NCBI GenBank assembly: GCA_036346355.1
Contig: CM070581.1
Span: forward strand, 3,844,001-3,908,000
Length of the DNA: 64,000 nt
From: Rhipidocladum racemiflorum
Taxonomy: Eukaryota > Streptophyta > Magnoliopsida > Poales > Poaceae
Direction: 5' to 3'
Shown here: positions 44,044 through 54,793 of the stretch, piece after piece
How the letters are laid out: the number at the start of each line of letters is the position of its first letter
How positions within the stretch are numbered: position 1 is the first letter of the stretch
Notes under the pieces: generated by a model
Seen by the model: only the letters and a program-made list of their open reading frames with translations
Databases searched by the model: none
Told to the model about the DNA's origin: nothing
Made by a program: the position numbers and the translations under genes

Positions 44044-45153
44044 ATGCATCCTACCGGCGATGACCCGTCGGCCACCGCCGCCGCCGCAATCTCATTCCCT
44101 GACGCCGACGCGGACGACGACTCCGAAGACGGCGGCTTCACCGACGCTCCCCTCCTCGACCCCTCGGATCCGAACCTCCCGAAACCCACCTCCTCCTCCG
44201 CCACCGCCCTGCCCCCCACCTCTGCCGCGGGTGGCAGCGGCGGTTTAGCATCCTCCGGTGGCGAGCGGCGCCCCCTCTTCCAGCGCCTCTGGACGGAGGA
44301 GGACGAGATCGTGATCCTCCGCTGCTTCGCGGAGTTCACCGCCGCGCGCGGCACGGCGTTCGCGTCGCACCAGTACGACACCGACCCCTTTTACGAGGAC
44401 ATGCGCCGCCGCCTCCAGCTCGACTTCTCCAAGAGCCAGCTCGTCGAGAAGCTGCGCCGCCTGAAGCGCAAGTACCGGAGCTGCGTTTCACGCCTCCGCG
44501 GGTCCGGCGCCTCCTTCTCCTTCCGCTCCCGGCACGAGCAGGCGATTTTCGAGATCGCGCGCGACATCTGGCACCCCACAAATAAACACGGCCGGGACCC
44601 CTCGGCCGACTCTGACGATGAAGCCGCCGTCGCAGCCGTCCCTGCGAACATCAACCCCAATGGGGAAGTCAAGTTCCCCTCCTCAGGGCGGCAGCGCCGC
44701 CGTAGACGCACGGCGGAATTTGCTGCTGCAACTGTCCCTGCCATCAACATGGTGCAGCCCCCGCAGACAGTGCAGGTGCCCGTGTCAGTGCCTGTCAAGG
44801 TGGATGACTCGCTCCCGGTACTGCCCCAGGCACCAATGCCAGTGACAGTGACCGTGGAGGGCTCAGAGCCTCTCAGGTTTCCAGTCATGTCACCTCAGTC
44901 AGGGGTTGTTGATGCTGAGAACAGTTGCCTGACGCCTCTGTTTAAGGAGATGATACGTGCAGTGATAAATATTGGATCCAATCCGTTTGTTGCGAAAACA
45001 CACATGTCGCCGCTCGGGTTGCCTATGGAAGGGGATAAATGGAGGAAGCAGCGGATTCTGGAGCTGGAGGTGTACTTGAAACGGATCGAACTGCTGCAGG
45101 ACCAGGTGAAGGTGACACTTGAGGAGCTCAAGTCCTCCACACCTGGGACTTGA
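44044..45153 (+). CDS. GeBP/STOREKEEPER-like DNA-binding protein, 369 aa
   Basis: Plant-specific nuclear transcription regulator family (DUF573; GLABROUS1 enhancer-binding protein and STOREKEEPER). The conserved domain covers about residues 78-177: PLFQRLWTEEDEIVILRCF (a MYB/SANT-like first helix), then DPFYEDMRRRL, SQLVEKLRRLKRKYRS and FRSRHEQAIFEIARDIW. An acidic, low-complexity N-terminus precedes it (about 20-70), and a basic patch RQRRRRR lies near 217. The C-terminal helix (about 336-364, ILELEVYLKRIELLQDQV) is leucine-rich, like the zipper used for dimerisation in this family. The single uninterrupted exon is normal for the family. The ATG chosen is the first in frame, at the junction with 5'-UTR-like sequence. 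GC content is very high at the 5' end and falls toward the 3' end, a common grass pattern. Target genes cannot be told from sequence. Confidence 0.9.
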   Translation: MHPTGDDPSATAAAAISFPDADADDDSEDGGFTDAPLLDPSDPNLPKPTSSSATALPPTSAAGGSGGLASSGGERRPLFQRLWTEEDEIVILRCFAEFTAARGTAFASHQYDTDPFYEDMRRRLQLDFSKSQLVEKLRRLKRKYRSCVSRLRGSGASFSFRSRHEQAIFEIARDIWHPTNKHGRDPSADSDDEAAVAAVPANINPNGEVKFPSSGRQRRRRRTAEFAAATVPAINMVQPPQTVQVPVSVPVKVDDSLPVLPQAPMPVTVTVEGSEPLRFPVMSPQSGVVDAENSCLTPLFKEMIRAVINIGSNPFVAKTHMSPLGLPMEGDKWRKQRILELEVYLKRIELLQDQVKVTLEELKSSTPGT

Positions 45154-46806
45154 TGCATGATAAAATGAGAACTGAGAAGGTCTCTCCTTCTAGGATTCTT
45201 GCTACGTTTCTTAGTGTAGGTGTTTAGGTTTTTGCAGATTTTCGTCCATAAAAGAACATTGTTAACTGAGTTGGGGCTTGGAACTAGTTTATTTATGGTT
45301 CTAATTGTTCATGTGACATTTAGCTGTCATTTTTAATCTTTTTCCTTTATAAGGTAGGTACATGGTTTTCTGATTACTGTGGAAGTGGAATGCTTTGAAC
45401 GGCCAGTAAGGTATCCTTATAGAAAGCTGAACACTCCCAATTAATTTATCAGGATTACAGATTATTGTAATTTCACCTTGTTTTACTATTCTCTATCATG
45501 TGTGCTATAATCAAGTTATATGAAAGGGGCTAGACTAGGTTATTAAAGTGACTGTGAAGACATATGCTCGGATAGAAGGTCATGTAATTCTGGTATAGGA
45601 AAGCACAGTGTGATTTATGGATCAGCATGAGTGATACGCCAAATAGGTGATAGTTTGACTTGTGTTTGATCATGATCCTGGTTCTTTTTTGTAAAGACGT
45701 AAACTTGCGATGTTATCTGAGTACCAAGTGATATGTGATGGATATAGATAGGTGACTATATATGGTTCCACTTCTCTGTGATGCCATTGCATTCAGTTTT
45801 TGCCCTTTTATTTCCCCTGTGAGAACAAGTTCAGGATATAAGAATAGAGTTATACTCATGGCTCAATGACATGCATTGGCATTTTCGAGACTGGAGTTCT
45901 TTTTGTGCGCACCAAATTTGGAGGCCAGGACAGCCCATTTGACAGAAATTTACCCATCATTATGCATCAAACAGAACTTGATTCACAATGTAATACTAGA
46001 TAGTGAAGTATCGAGTCGTAGGTTAACCTTCTTTTGCTCTACTGTTGTACTGCATAATATGCTCATTTAGTGGTTTACTGTGAAATTTGATTGCTTCAGT
46101 CAGGGTACCATTGTGGGTATTAATTTTGACTATTCATCCTACCGGTTGGAAAATACTGAACAACAATTGGTGGATGCTATTTTAGTTTCAGTATTGATGA
46201 CCTTGTCTACCTTTCAGTCACAATAATTCTCATTACATTTTTCAAGAAGTGAGAAGTACTTGATTTATAATATATGCATCCAGCTAGGGTTAGCTTCTGT
46301 ATTCCTTCACTAAACTTTGATGTGAAGTACCAAAACTGAAGGAACCGTCTTCGGCGTTGGGGCATTCATAGCTGGAAATGTTAGTTGCTGACTCCTTGTT
46401 AATTACTGCTGTTTATTGTTACTTTTCGAGATGGGCTAATTACCACTGTCGCTTGTTTACTTCTTTGTCTCTGCTGAGTTTCTCTGGTGTTTTCTACCCT
46501 TTGCTTCTATATATAATCAACGAAGAAAAATGAGATTACAGTGTTTCAATGTGATATGAAATGAATGTGCGAGTTTCGTCGGTTGTTGAAAAAAGAATCT
46601 TCTCGGGAAGTTCACCTGTGGCTTCTTTTAGACATGTAATCGTTTTTATTTATAATCATTGGTTGTTGCTCGTCTTTGGCTTGTTTTGATCAGTCGATCA
46701 TTTGATATTTGAGCAATTTCTGTTCTTATAAGACTTGCCCAGCTGTCTGAAGACCTATCAGTAACATGGTGGGAATTCTATTGATGTTGTTGTGATAGTA
46801 TTTTAT
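45154..46806. other. 3' region of the GeBP-like gene and spacer
   Basis: T-rich sequence after the stop codon fits a 3' UTR for the first few hundred bases. The rest shows no gene or clear repeat. Confidence 0.4.
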
Positions 46807-47298
46807 GGGGCTGTTTGGTTGTCTGTATATACAGAGATTTGCATCTACAGATGTGTAATTTTGCTTCTTCTTTTTTTCTCGTGTTTGGTTGCCTGCATCT
46901 AGTTTTGAGCTTGGCTCTCTGGACGCAAGATTCTTCATGTAGCTTGGCTCTGGAGATACGTAGAAAATGAGCGTATCTCTGGATGCAGCCTCGTGTTCTG
47001 CGCAAAGGGCCACTTTCAGCCACAATAGCAAACCATGCGTGCGGTGCCACGTGGGTATGTAAAAGTTTTTTTTCTTTATATCTTTTGATTAGTATCTCCG
47101 TTTACCGAATCGATTTCAAAAATGGGTTCCTGATATTTTTTCGAACAAAACTAGACCACATTTGCTATATAAATTTTAAAATGCATGCCTACTAAACACT
47201 CAAGCAAACACCGTCTCTATATCTGCGCATCTTGTATCCCATCAGCTTGGCTGAGTCGAATGGACCAGGTTCGTGAGAGAAGGCAACCAAATAACCCC
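46807..47298. mobile_element. MITE-like TIR element
   Basis: Starts GGGGCTGTTTGGTTGTCTG and ends GGCAACCAAATAACCCC, inverse ends with a few mismatches. A TAT flanks both sides. An internal second TGTTTGGTTGCCTGCATCTA suggests a nested or duplicated end. The GGGGCTGTTTGGTTG terminus is typical of small grass elements, but the superfamily is not certain. Confidence 0.6.
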
Positions 47299-48443
47299 TA
47301 TATAGCAGCTTCCTTCGGGTTGGATTGGATTCCATAGTTCCGACGGCATTCCCTGCTGGCTGGGATCGTCAGGTTACCACACTTCTGTGCTAAACTTGCA
47401 CTGTTTTGATGTGTATCTTCGATTGTCCCTATGTAATACTTGAAGCTTGATTCGAACGTGCTGTGTAGATGCTATGTATGGTGTGCCCATGTTTGATTTC
47501 TTTGCCTTGACCTAGCCTCGCCAAATTAGCTCCTACAAAAACAACGACATTCTTGCTCGCCTTGTGCGAAAGCAGGGCTAGACAATGAAACTAAACACAC
47601 TGTTTGCCAACTAGCCTTGCCAGACAAGTGTAGGCAAAAGATCTAAACAAACTTGAGGCTTCCCGGCTTGTCCCTAATTAATCAAATTGCCCATTAACAA
47701 AATGCTTTATCGGGTGCCTTAGGGATAGATAGGTCATTAGGGGGACAATTTGGTCACACAACCGTAGAGGGCCCAAGCAGTGGCCTGGCCCCCCCTCTCT
47801 CTACCTTTGCCGGAAAAAGTATATATAACGCTCTAAACTTTGCTCAAAGGTTCATATGATATTTTGGAACTATGAAATCATACATTATACCCTTTTGAAT
47901 TTTGCAATCCGGTTCAAATAACACATTGACCCGGTTTTGCATAGTGGTATTACCCATATGACGTGATGAGTAGGCAGTTTTGTAACGTAGGATGACACGT
48001 GGAACAAGTTTATGTTAATAACTGGTGAGGCTCACATGAGCTTCTCTTTCAATCAAAATAGAGAGTGGGTGAGCTACAAATGCAAACAACCATAGAAGCA
48101 TGATTGGGGGCCTAGCAAGAGAGAACTATCGCTTATGGGGCCCCTCCTTTACTTTTTTTTTCTAGCTCCTCTCCGCGCTGCAGGACCACAGAAGGCTACA
48201 ATACCTTCCGAGGTATTGTAGCGCGGAAGGCCCTCCTATGTCGCACCTCCAGCTTGCGGTAAATGCTTGCTTCCACAGTTGGCACCGATTTCCGTGTCGT
48301 CCGCTTGACACACCTCGCGTCCGCAGTATCCGGACCCCCATGGTCCCCTAGCGTAGAAGGTGCAAGTGTCTACCCCTGGTGCTTCCGTGGTGGGGAGGGG
48401 CCTAGTTTTACAACAACAAAAATTTAAGAGGGGTCATTTTTGT

Positions 48444-48466
48444 AGAGAGAGAGAGAGAGAGAGAGA
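48444..48466. repeat. (GA)n microsatellite
   Basis: About eleven AG dinucleotides in non-coding DNA. Confidence 0.9.
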
Positions 48467-48541
48467 TGGCCAAAACAGTGAACATTTCAGCAGGGGAGAA
48501 GCCCATTTGGGCCCAACTATCATTGATCTAATTTGTCCAGC

Positions 48542-49249
48542 TGTTGATACCAAAATTTAGCATGTAGCCAATTTGGTAAGAACCGATTTGGTATAATTAG
48601 TTTGTTAAGGAATATATCGGATTTAAGAGTCATAAGCTGATATGGTTTTATCGGATTATAACCGATGCTGATCTTAAGTAGAATTATTAAAGTGAATTGA
48701 GGCCGATACAGGCAGTTTAACAAGAGACCATGGAGGATACGATCGGACCTAATGCTATAAAAGAAGACGGTGAGCAACGTCAAAAAATTAGCCAACATAC
48801 AATCGGCCAAGCTTTATTTTTTTACTTTACTTTTCATCGACTAGAAATAGTTCTTAGGCTTGTGATCTTTCTTCTGTAATTTTTCTCAATCAATAGTTGC
48901 TTATCGCCGATTATTGATGTTATCGACTTACGCCAATTCAGGTTTGTTTTTTCTTCGATTTTGTTGCGCATCACCTTCTTCGGGGAAGACAACCTTTACT
49001 CTCATCTAATTAATTCAATCGGGCTGATTAGATCTATCGGTTACTTTTGTGTTACATCAGCTTAAACTAGCCGATCGGACTTGATCCTAGTAGCGAAATT
49101 TATATCAGCTTTATAGCCGATTAATTGATATATTATTCTCTCGTTGATTGCAGGATCAAATCAGGTGGCACGCCCGCACCCTAAACTTAAATTCGGTGTT
49201 TGCGTGTGTTGATTGCGATTAACCCTGCATCATGTTTTTGGCGTCAACA
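48542..49249. mobile_element. Solo-LTR-like block, 708 bp
   Basis: Begins TGTTGATACCAAAATTTAGC and ends TTTTTGGCGTCAACA, with six-base inverse ends TGTTGA/TCAACA. The 5-bp flanks CCAGC and CCAAA only partly agree. It is non-coding, with repeated CCGAT phrases. A solo LTR is the best guess. Confidence 0.45.
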
Positions 49250-49420
49250 CCAAAATATCATCCTACATGGTAAAACCGCCTACTTATTACACCACACAAG
49301 CAATAGCAGTATACAAAACTGAGTCAGGGTGTTATGAACCATATTGCAAGTTTGAAGAGTCAAATGTCTGATTTCATAGTTTGGTGTGTAGATGGACTTT
49401 CAACCAAATTTTAGGTATTA

Positions 49421-50444
49421 CTAGGCTGTAAGTGCGGCGCACGCCGCGCGCGAGAACAAAAAATAACTTTGCGTTTTTTTCGTATGAAAAAATAGACTTA
49501 GATGTATCTTAAATTTTTTTGAAGGCTCGAGAAACCATAGAGGTCGAGGCTGGTCAGGATCGGAGTATAGAGTTCCACGGTAGGGGCGACGAGTTCGTTG
49601 GCGGCAGACCGAAACAGTGAGGGGATAGCCCTTAGGATCGCCTAGGCATTAAGAGAGTATCAACGTACTATAGGGAGTCTATTTTTGTGCTAAACCTAAA
49701 AAGAAGTGCAAGTGATTTTAAGGCCTCATCGTGCACGGGCAACGGCGAAGGAAGGTGCTCGGTGCGACGACGCTGGGAAGGTTTTGGGCTGCAATTTGGA
49801 TGCGCAACGAGCTCGTGAGTATATGGAGATACTTCACAACCAAAGGATTGAGAAATTTCCTACCGTAGTTCTTTGATTTGTTTTTTGCCCTTTTCACGCT
49901 TTCACCGGTACCGTGGAGGACGAAGGTGAAATCCGGTCGAGCTAAGGGTTGATGTTGAATTGATAGGATGCGATGGCAATTGCGACTTGGTTGCTAAGAT
50001 TTGACAGGGTTTAAATAGATAATTGAGGTGGCTACGACAGTGTAGGAACGAAAGAATAGAGCGGCGGCTGGTCAAGAAATCTTCAAAGTCTTCTCGATCG
50101 TGCTAGAGAGCATGGTATGGGCGTTCCATTGAGCTGTCCAAAGGGGCATGGACAACGGTCTCGAGTGGCGCGAGGTGGCGGCCAGAAAAGAAAAGGGGCA
50201 AGGCGGTTCTTGCGATCTTTCACCGGCGCCTTCATCCGGCTGAGAGAGAACAGAGAGGGCGAGCAAAGGAGGAAGAGGAAGAAGGAAGCTGAGAGTGGGC
50301 CATATGGTCCACTCGTCAGTGAGAAAGGAAGAGAAAGGGTGAGAAGAAAGAGACTGCGCAATGGGGCCAGACCGGATGAGGGCCACCTGGCAGTGGTTGT
50401 GGGTCAAAACTCTTACCCGCATATAATTATCTTTACCCCTTTAT
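49421..50444 (-). mobile_element. Helitron-like element, copy F
   Basis: The minus-strand 3' end is clear: hairpin GCGGCGTGCGCCGC, then ACTTACAGC and CTAG (ending at 49421), followed by T. The hairpin matches those at 4810 and 34175. The interior is GC-richer than the other copies and gene-like, without recognisable protein, possibly captured sequence. The 5' end is tentative, near 50444 (TTATAAAGGGGTAAAGATAA on the minus strand). Confidence 0.55.
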
Positions 50445-50789
50445 AATTCACCAGTTAATTCTTTTCTACATGCACACCCTTTTCTGCCCCCACAAAGGAT
50501 AATTTTCTTTTGTTCACCCCAAAACGTGCACCCAAAAATCTCATTTCCTCATAATCAAGGGCTAAGATGTTTTAGAACATCACTTCATCAAATCTGATGG
50601 ATCAAATCATCCGGTTCATCCCATCATCAATCCCATCATCCCCCAATCGCGCCTAAACCCCTGCGCCCCAATCGTCGCCGCCTCCCCTACTCCGTCGCCT
50701 CCTCCCTAATCCCGTCGCCACCTCCTGAGCACCGCGCCTCCTGCGCCGCCGCCGCTCTCGCTTCAAAGACTAGGCGAAGGTAGATTGGG

Positions 50790-51420
50790 GAGGCGATGGT
50801 GATTCAAAGTGGGAAAGCGGCAAGTCCATCAACTCCATAGCCGCCAAGCAGTGGCATCCGTGATCTGCATCCGCTGCCGCCGCCGCCCCGCTACCCCTCC
50901 GAGGGCTCCGGCCGACAAGGCCATCCGCGCAACATCCTCGAGCAGATCATCTGGGACAAGGAGGTCGAGGTGTCCTAGGTACTATCATGGATATACATGT
51001 GTACTTGTATACCATATATCCAGGCATGGAGGTTCATTATGTTGTTGGTCCCTCTGTTCTTGTGCAGAGGAAGGCCAAGGAGCCTCTCCACACGGTGATC
51101 GAGTCCAGCGAGCACGCGCCGCCAGCGAGGGACTTCATCAGGGCTCGCGACGGCGTGCACCACCGCAACGGCGTCGCCGCCCGATCGCCGAGGTGAAGAA
51201 GGTGTCCCTGCCAGGGCGTGCTCGGGAGAACTTCAATCCGGTGAGCCTCAGACTTCTCTATAATTGAACATTGCATACACTATCATGTTGAAGGTTAATC
51301 ATGAATGACCAATGTTGGAAACATGTTACAGGTTGAGATCGCGCACGCATGAAGGGGAAGTAGACTTGCTGGAGCAATCTTGTGCATTCAGCTTGACCAC
51401 GTTGTTGATTTGATCGATTG
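50790..51420 (+). pseudogene. Indole-3-glycerol-phosphate synthase fragment with introns
   Basis: IGPS (TrpC) closes the indole ring in tryptophan synthesis. This fragment covers only its N-terminal part. Exon 1 (to 50978) reads HPRNILEQIIWDKEVEVS, then TAG where a Gln codon is expected. A GT..AG intron follows. Exon 2 (51068-51240) reads RKAKEPLHTVIESSEHAPPARDF, then shifts frame to IAEVKKVSLPG and ENFNP. A second GT..AG intron follows. Exon 3 (51332 on) reads VEIAHA, then TGA where the Tyr of AYE is expected. Retained introns mean it is a DNA-level copy, not a retrocopy. Two stops, a frameshift and no barrel C-terminus make it dead. The putative 5' part (50640-50790) is GC-rich and unassigned. 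Confidence 0.85.
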
Positions 51421-52655
51421 ATATAGCCTCTTAGTTTTGTTGTTACTATTTACGAGCTAATGCTTTGAGATATCGCATTTCTCTGTATCTGTATGTTGTT
51501 TGAAACCATCAATTAATGCTTGAAATCTCTTGTTCTCGTTGTCTACACCGACCGTCTATTTTGGTTAGCTTTTTATCTTGTCGTATGTTTGTGCATAAGA
51601 CTTGCTTGTCGATGGTTGTCTTACTCTCAATATACCACAGAATCGTGCAAACAATCGGAGTAAGTCCTGAGGTACATCTAATTTAGATGCAATTAATTAG
51701 ATTTCACTGTTTCTTAGGCATTTGCTATGGTTTCCTTTTATTGTATATTGGGTTTGTATGCCGCTTGAGTCTCACCAATTAGTTGATATGATCTCGATCC
51801 AGCTTGTCGGGTGTTATGGTATCAATCATTATGCTTCTAAATTAGTCTAGGAATGATTTTAGCCGTCTACACGATCCAACTATTGTGGTGGTTCTTTCGG
51901 CAAATGGACAGAATATTATGCGCCTAACAAACTAACAACATCCTTGTATGAACCCTCTCTGCACCATTGTATGAATGAAAAATATGTCAATTCATTTCTC
52001 TACAACAAAGAATGCATCTAAGTCAACCACGGTTATAATATATTAATATCTATAATTAGCCATTTTACATGTAAGTCAAAAGATATTTGTGTTATTGTTT
52101 TACTTAGATGATCATCTCTTCTATCTTTTCGTAAACTTTTAAAATAGAGATGTCTCAGACTTTCATTTTGTTCATTTTGAATAAATTTTTATTTATGTGT
52201 TGTCTTTTCCTTGTCTATGTGTTTTCCTATGCTCTATCTGTGTGTTTAAGTTGTTAGGTAGTGTTTTTAGGTAACATTTGTGACGCTTTGAATTTGTTAT
52301 TCCACCAAATGTATAGGGTCGAGAAAGCTAATTATTCGTGACAAAGAATGATGGAGAGAAGTGCCATGCTCCTTCATTGAAGAACCTTCCTCCAATTATT
52401 CATCATGATACTTTTGTCACAGACCCTTATAATGATTACAAATAAACAAGATTAATACCCTTAGAGGGATGTTGTGCCGTTGAGGTCCGCATTGCCTTCT
52501 CAAAGGATCAGATGTTTCTCAAAGAAGACTGCACTCTTCCCTCTTTTAACTGCTTGTAGAATTTTTGTGATAGAAGTTCTCATCTTTGAGTGCTTTGCAA
52601 GCTGTTTCATGTTATTGTTGTGGTACATTATATCTAGACTAGAATAGCATACTAA
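51421..52655. other. AT-rich spacer, no gene
   Basis: No coding region or clear repeat ends seen. Confidence 0.4.
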
Positions 52656-52883
52656 GGACCTGCTTGTTTTTTACTTTGGATTCTCTAAAAGTCGATTCTA
52701 GATTGTGGTTGTAGAGAAGTTGATTCTCCAAAAGCTGAAATTCAAAAACACATATGAAGTGGATTGTGGATTTTAGTGTATATGGGTGGGTTGGATTGTG
52801 AGAATTGATTCCTAGAATCTGTTGCTCGCTTTTATTCACTTTTAGGGCCGTAATCCAAAATCAAATGCAAAAACAAACAGCCC
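52656..52883. mobile_element. Tourist-like MITE, 228 bp
   Basis: TAA on both sides (52653-52655 and 52884-52886), the 3-bp target of PIF/Harbinger elements. The ends GGACCTGCTTGTTTTTTAC and AAAAACAAACAGCCC are imperfect inverses of the usual grass Tourist terminus. Non-coding. Confidence 0.75.
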
Positions 52884-52886
52884 TAA

Positions 52887-53973
52887 GAAAGTGTGTGCAA
52901 TCTATTATATAAAATGTCCTTTGCTTCAGCTTATATACTTACACAGTGACAGTTCAATATCCACATACTCAAATTGCAATGTGTAAGATAAAACTCAAGG
53001 AACACACTGTTACACTTCATTTCCAGTTTACAGGCTTGTGAGTTCTACATGTAAGAATATCCAACAATCCAACCTGTACCTACTAATCTTGTAAGCTCTT
53101 ATTATTCTTTTATTAATCTTGTCATTAACTGCTCCCTTTGTGGGCATATACCAGAAGTTAGGCAACTTTAATTAGGAATAATCTAGGCATATCATGTAAA
53201 ATATGCAATCGCTATTGTATTCCTACAATTTGGTGTATTAATCTCAAACTTACCTTCTTATTTCCTACCATTCATCTCGTGGTAATGAGACTTCATCTTT
53301 GTCTGCCTTTAGGTTGGGTCATGATGAACTTGTACAATGATCAATCAAATGATTCCCCCTGGTGAGGTCCTCATATTGCAATTAGTTTTACATTGCCGCC
53401 TGTAGTCGTTAAAGCAAATATGTTGAGTCCTTAATATTCAAGAACCACCATGGACAATTTGATATTTAGAGTTATCTTATTATATATTTGGCAGTTTAAG
53501 TGATTTTCTTGTCTGTCGTTAGTATGTTACATGCTATAATAACTTGTTAGTAGACATTCTTGTGATATTACTACAATTGCATACTTGTTCTATGGCCGAA
53601 AGCACAGCTCACTGACAGAGCATATCACCTACACAGAGCAGCGCATATAACCTGAACTCGTGAAGCCTGCGGTGAATTTTGTTTTACAAAGTTGACACTG
53701 CAAAGTCTCGCTGAAATCCTCAAATGAGGGCAGAGAAATGACCGTCATGTATGGTTGGTGGTTCCTGAGCCCTACAAGTTTTGAGCAAGAAACAGAAATG
53801 TTTGAATTCTGAAGCCTGAAGAGAGGTAGAATTAGGAACATGTATAAGCACAATAACAACGAGAACAGTGCATTGTGTCATTGCATAGGATTGTATTTCC
53901 TCTTTACAGCCATTTTCTTCAGTTTTTCACCCACTGCATTAAAAATTGTTTCCATAAAGTAATGAATTTGTTT
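52887..53973. other. Spacer, no assigned gene
   Basis: AT-rich. One minus frame at 53859-53629 (76 codons) contains LQCQLCKTKF, a single CxxC, but I cannot link it to a family and there are no convincing partner exons. Confidence 0.35.
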
Positions 53974-54393
53974 AGTATATTGCCCGTGCTAACGCTACGG
54001 CGATATTTGGTAATACAATGCAAATAAGCAAAATGTGTTATATGTTTTGGTAATCAAGTGTAGTAAGATGTGCACAAAAGAAAGATACAGAGAGTTATTA
54101 TATCGTTGATTACACAAGCAAGTGCATAAAGTAACATAGCAACTGTTTATCATTAAAACAATCTAATTCCTAATACGCTTTAAGATTTCCCGTATAACTT
54201 CAGGAATGTTGTCTTTCGATTCATTCTCATTGTAGTTCAATAGGCATATGTAATCAACGATATAATAATAACTCTCTATATCTTTCTTTTATGCACATCT
54301 TACTACACTTCATTACCAAAACATATAACACATTTTGCTTATTTGAATTGTATTACCAAATATCGCCGTAGCGTTAGCACGGGCAATATACTA
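53974..54393. mobile_element. Foldback element with 141-bp inverted arms
   Basis: The left arm 53974-54114 and right arm 54251-54393 are near-perfect inverses; both begin AGTATATTGCCCGTGCTAAC and include CTACGGCGATATTTGGTAAT. The spacer is about 135 bp. The termini resemble grass Helitron 3' ends (GCACGGGCAATATACTAG), so it could come from two Helitron ends facing each other or from a MITE of its own. It sits about 200 bp upstream of the dyskerin promoter motifs. Confidence 0.75.
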
Positions 54394-54599
54394 GTATAAT
54401 CTGAATGCTTCTTAGCTTCAATCGCATAGCGTAACCCTACACGTGATCTACATTCACCTCCTATATATTAATCGTGTTATGGGCACTGCTAATTGTTCGT
54501 TTTATAGATGTAGCATTGCACGTTTTGAAACCTATGGCATTCCCTCAAAAACTCCGTAAAATAATTTGAATATAAATAGAATTTAACCGTACACTGGCC

Positions 54600-54765
54600 G
54601 GCCCAACTACAAGCCCATCAGCCCAGCCCACGCTCGTCGCCGAGCACCATGTAGAAGCACCCACAGGCCGCCACGCACGCACTAAAAACCCTTCCCCTTA
54701 AAACCCCTTCCCTCCCGATGCCGCCACGCCGCCGTTCCCCCTTCCCCTCCCCGCAAAAACCCTAA
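54600..54765 (+). promoter_or_regulatory. Dyskerin promoter: four site II motifs and a telo-box
   Basis: Site II elements (TGGGCY, here as GGCCCA or AGCCCA) lie at 54600-54605, 54612-54617, 54620-54625 and 54625-54630. A telo-box AAACCCTAA lies at 54757-54765, about 30 bases before the ATG. In plants the two together are known to mark ribosomal-protein and ribosome-biogenesis genes expressed in dividing cells (TCP factors on site II, telomere-repeat-like factors on the telo-box). That they act here is inferred. No TATA box is seen. Confidence 0.75.
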
Positions 54766-54793
54766 TCCCTGACCTGAACCCCCGCCCGCCGCC

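Larger units (their letters stand above)
47811..49420. mobile_element. Element with roughly 175-bp diverged inverted repeats
   Basis: The left arm (about 47820-48000) and the right arm (about 49250-49412) are inverse copies. Both contain CTATGAAATCA, TTGCAAT.CGGTTCA, a CAGTTTTG/CGGTTTTG phrase, AGTAGGC.GTTTT and GTAGGATGA. Such long arms fit a Mutator-like or foldback element. The interior (48100-48540) has no recognised protein, and a TGTTGA...TCAACA LTR-like block lies against the right arm. No target duplication could be fixed. Confidence 0.55.
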
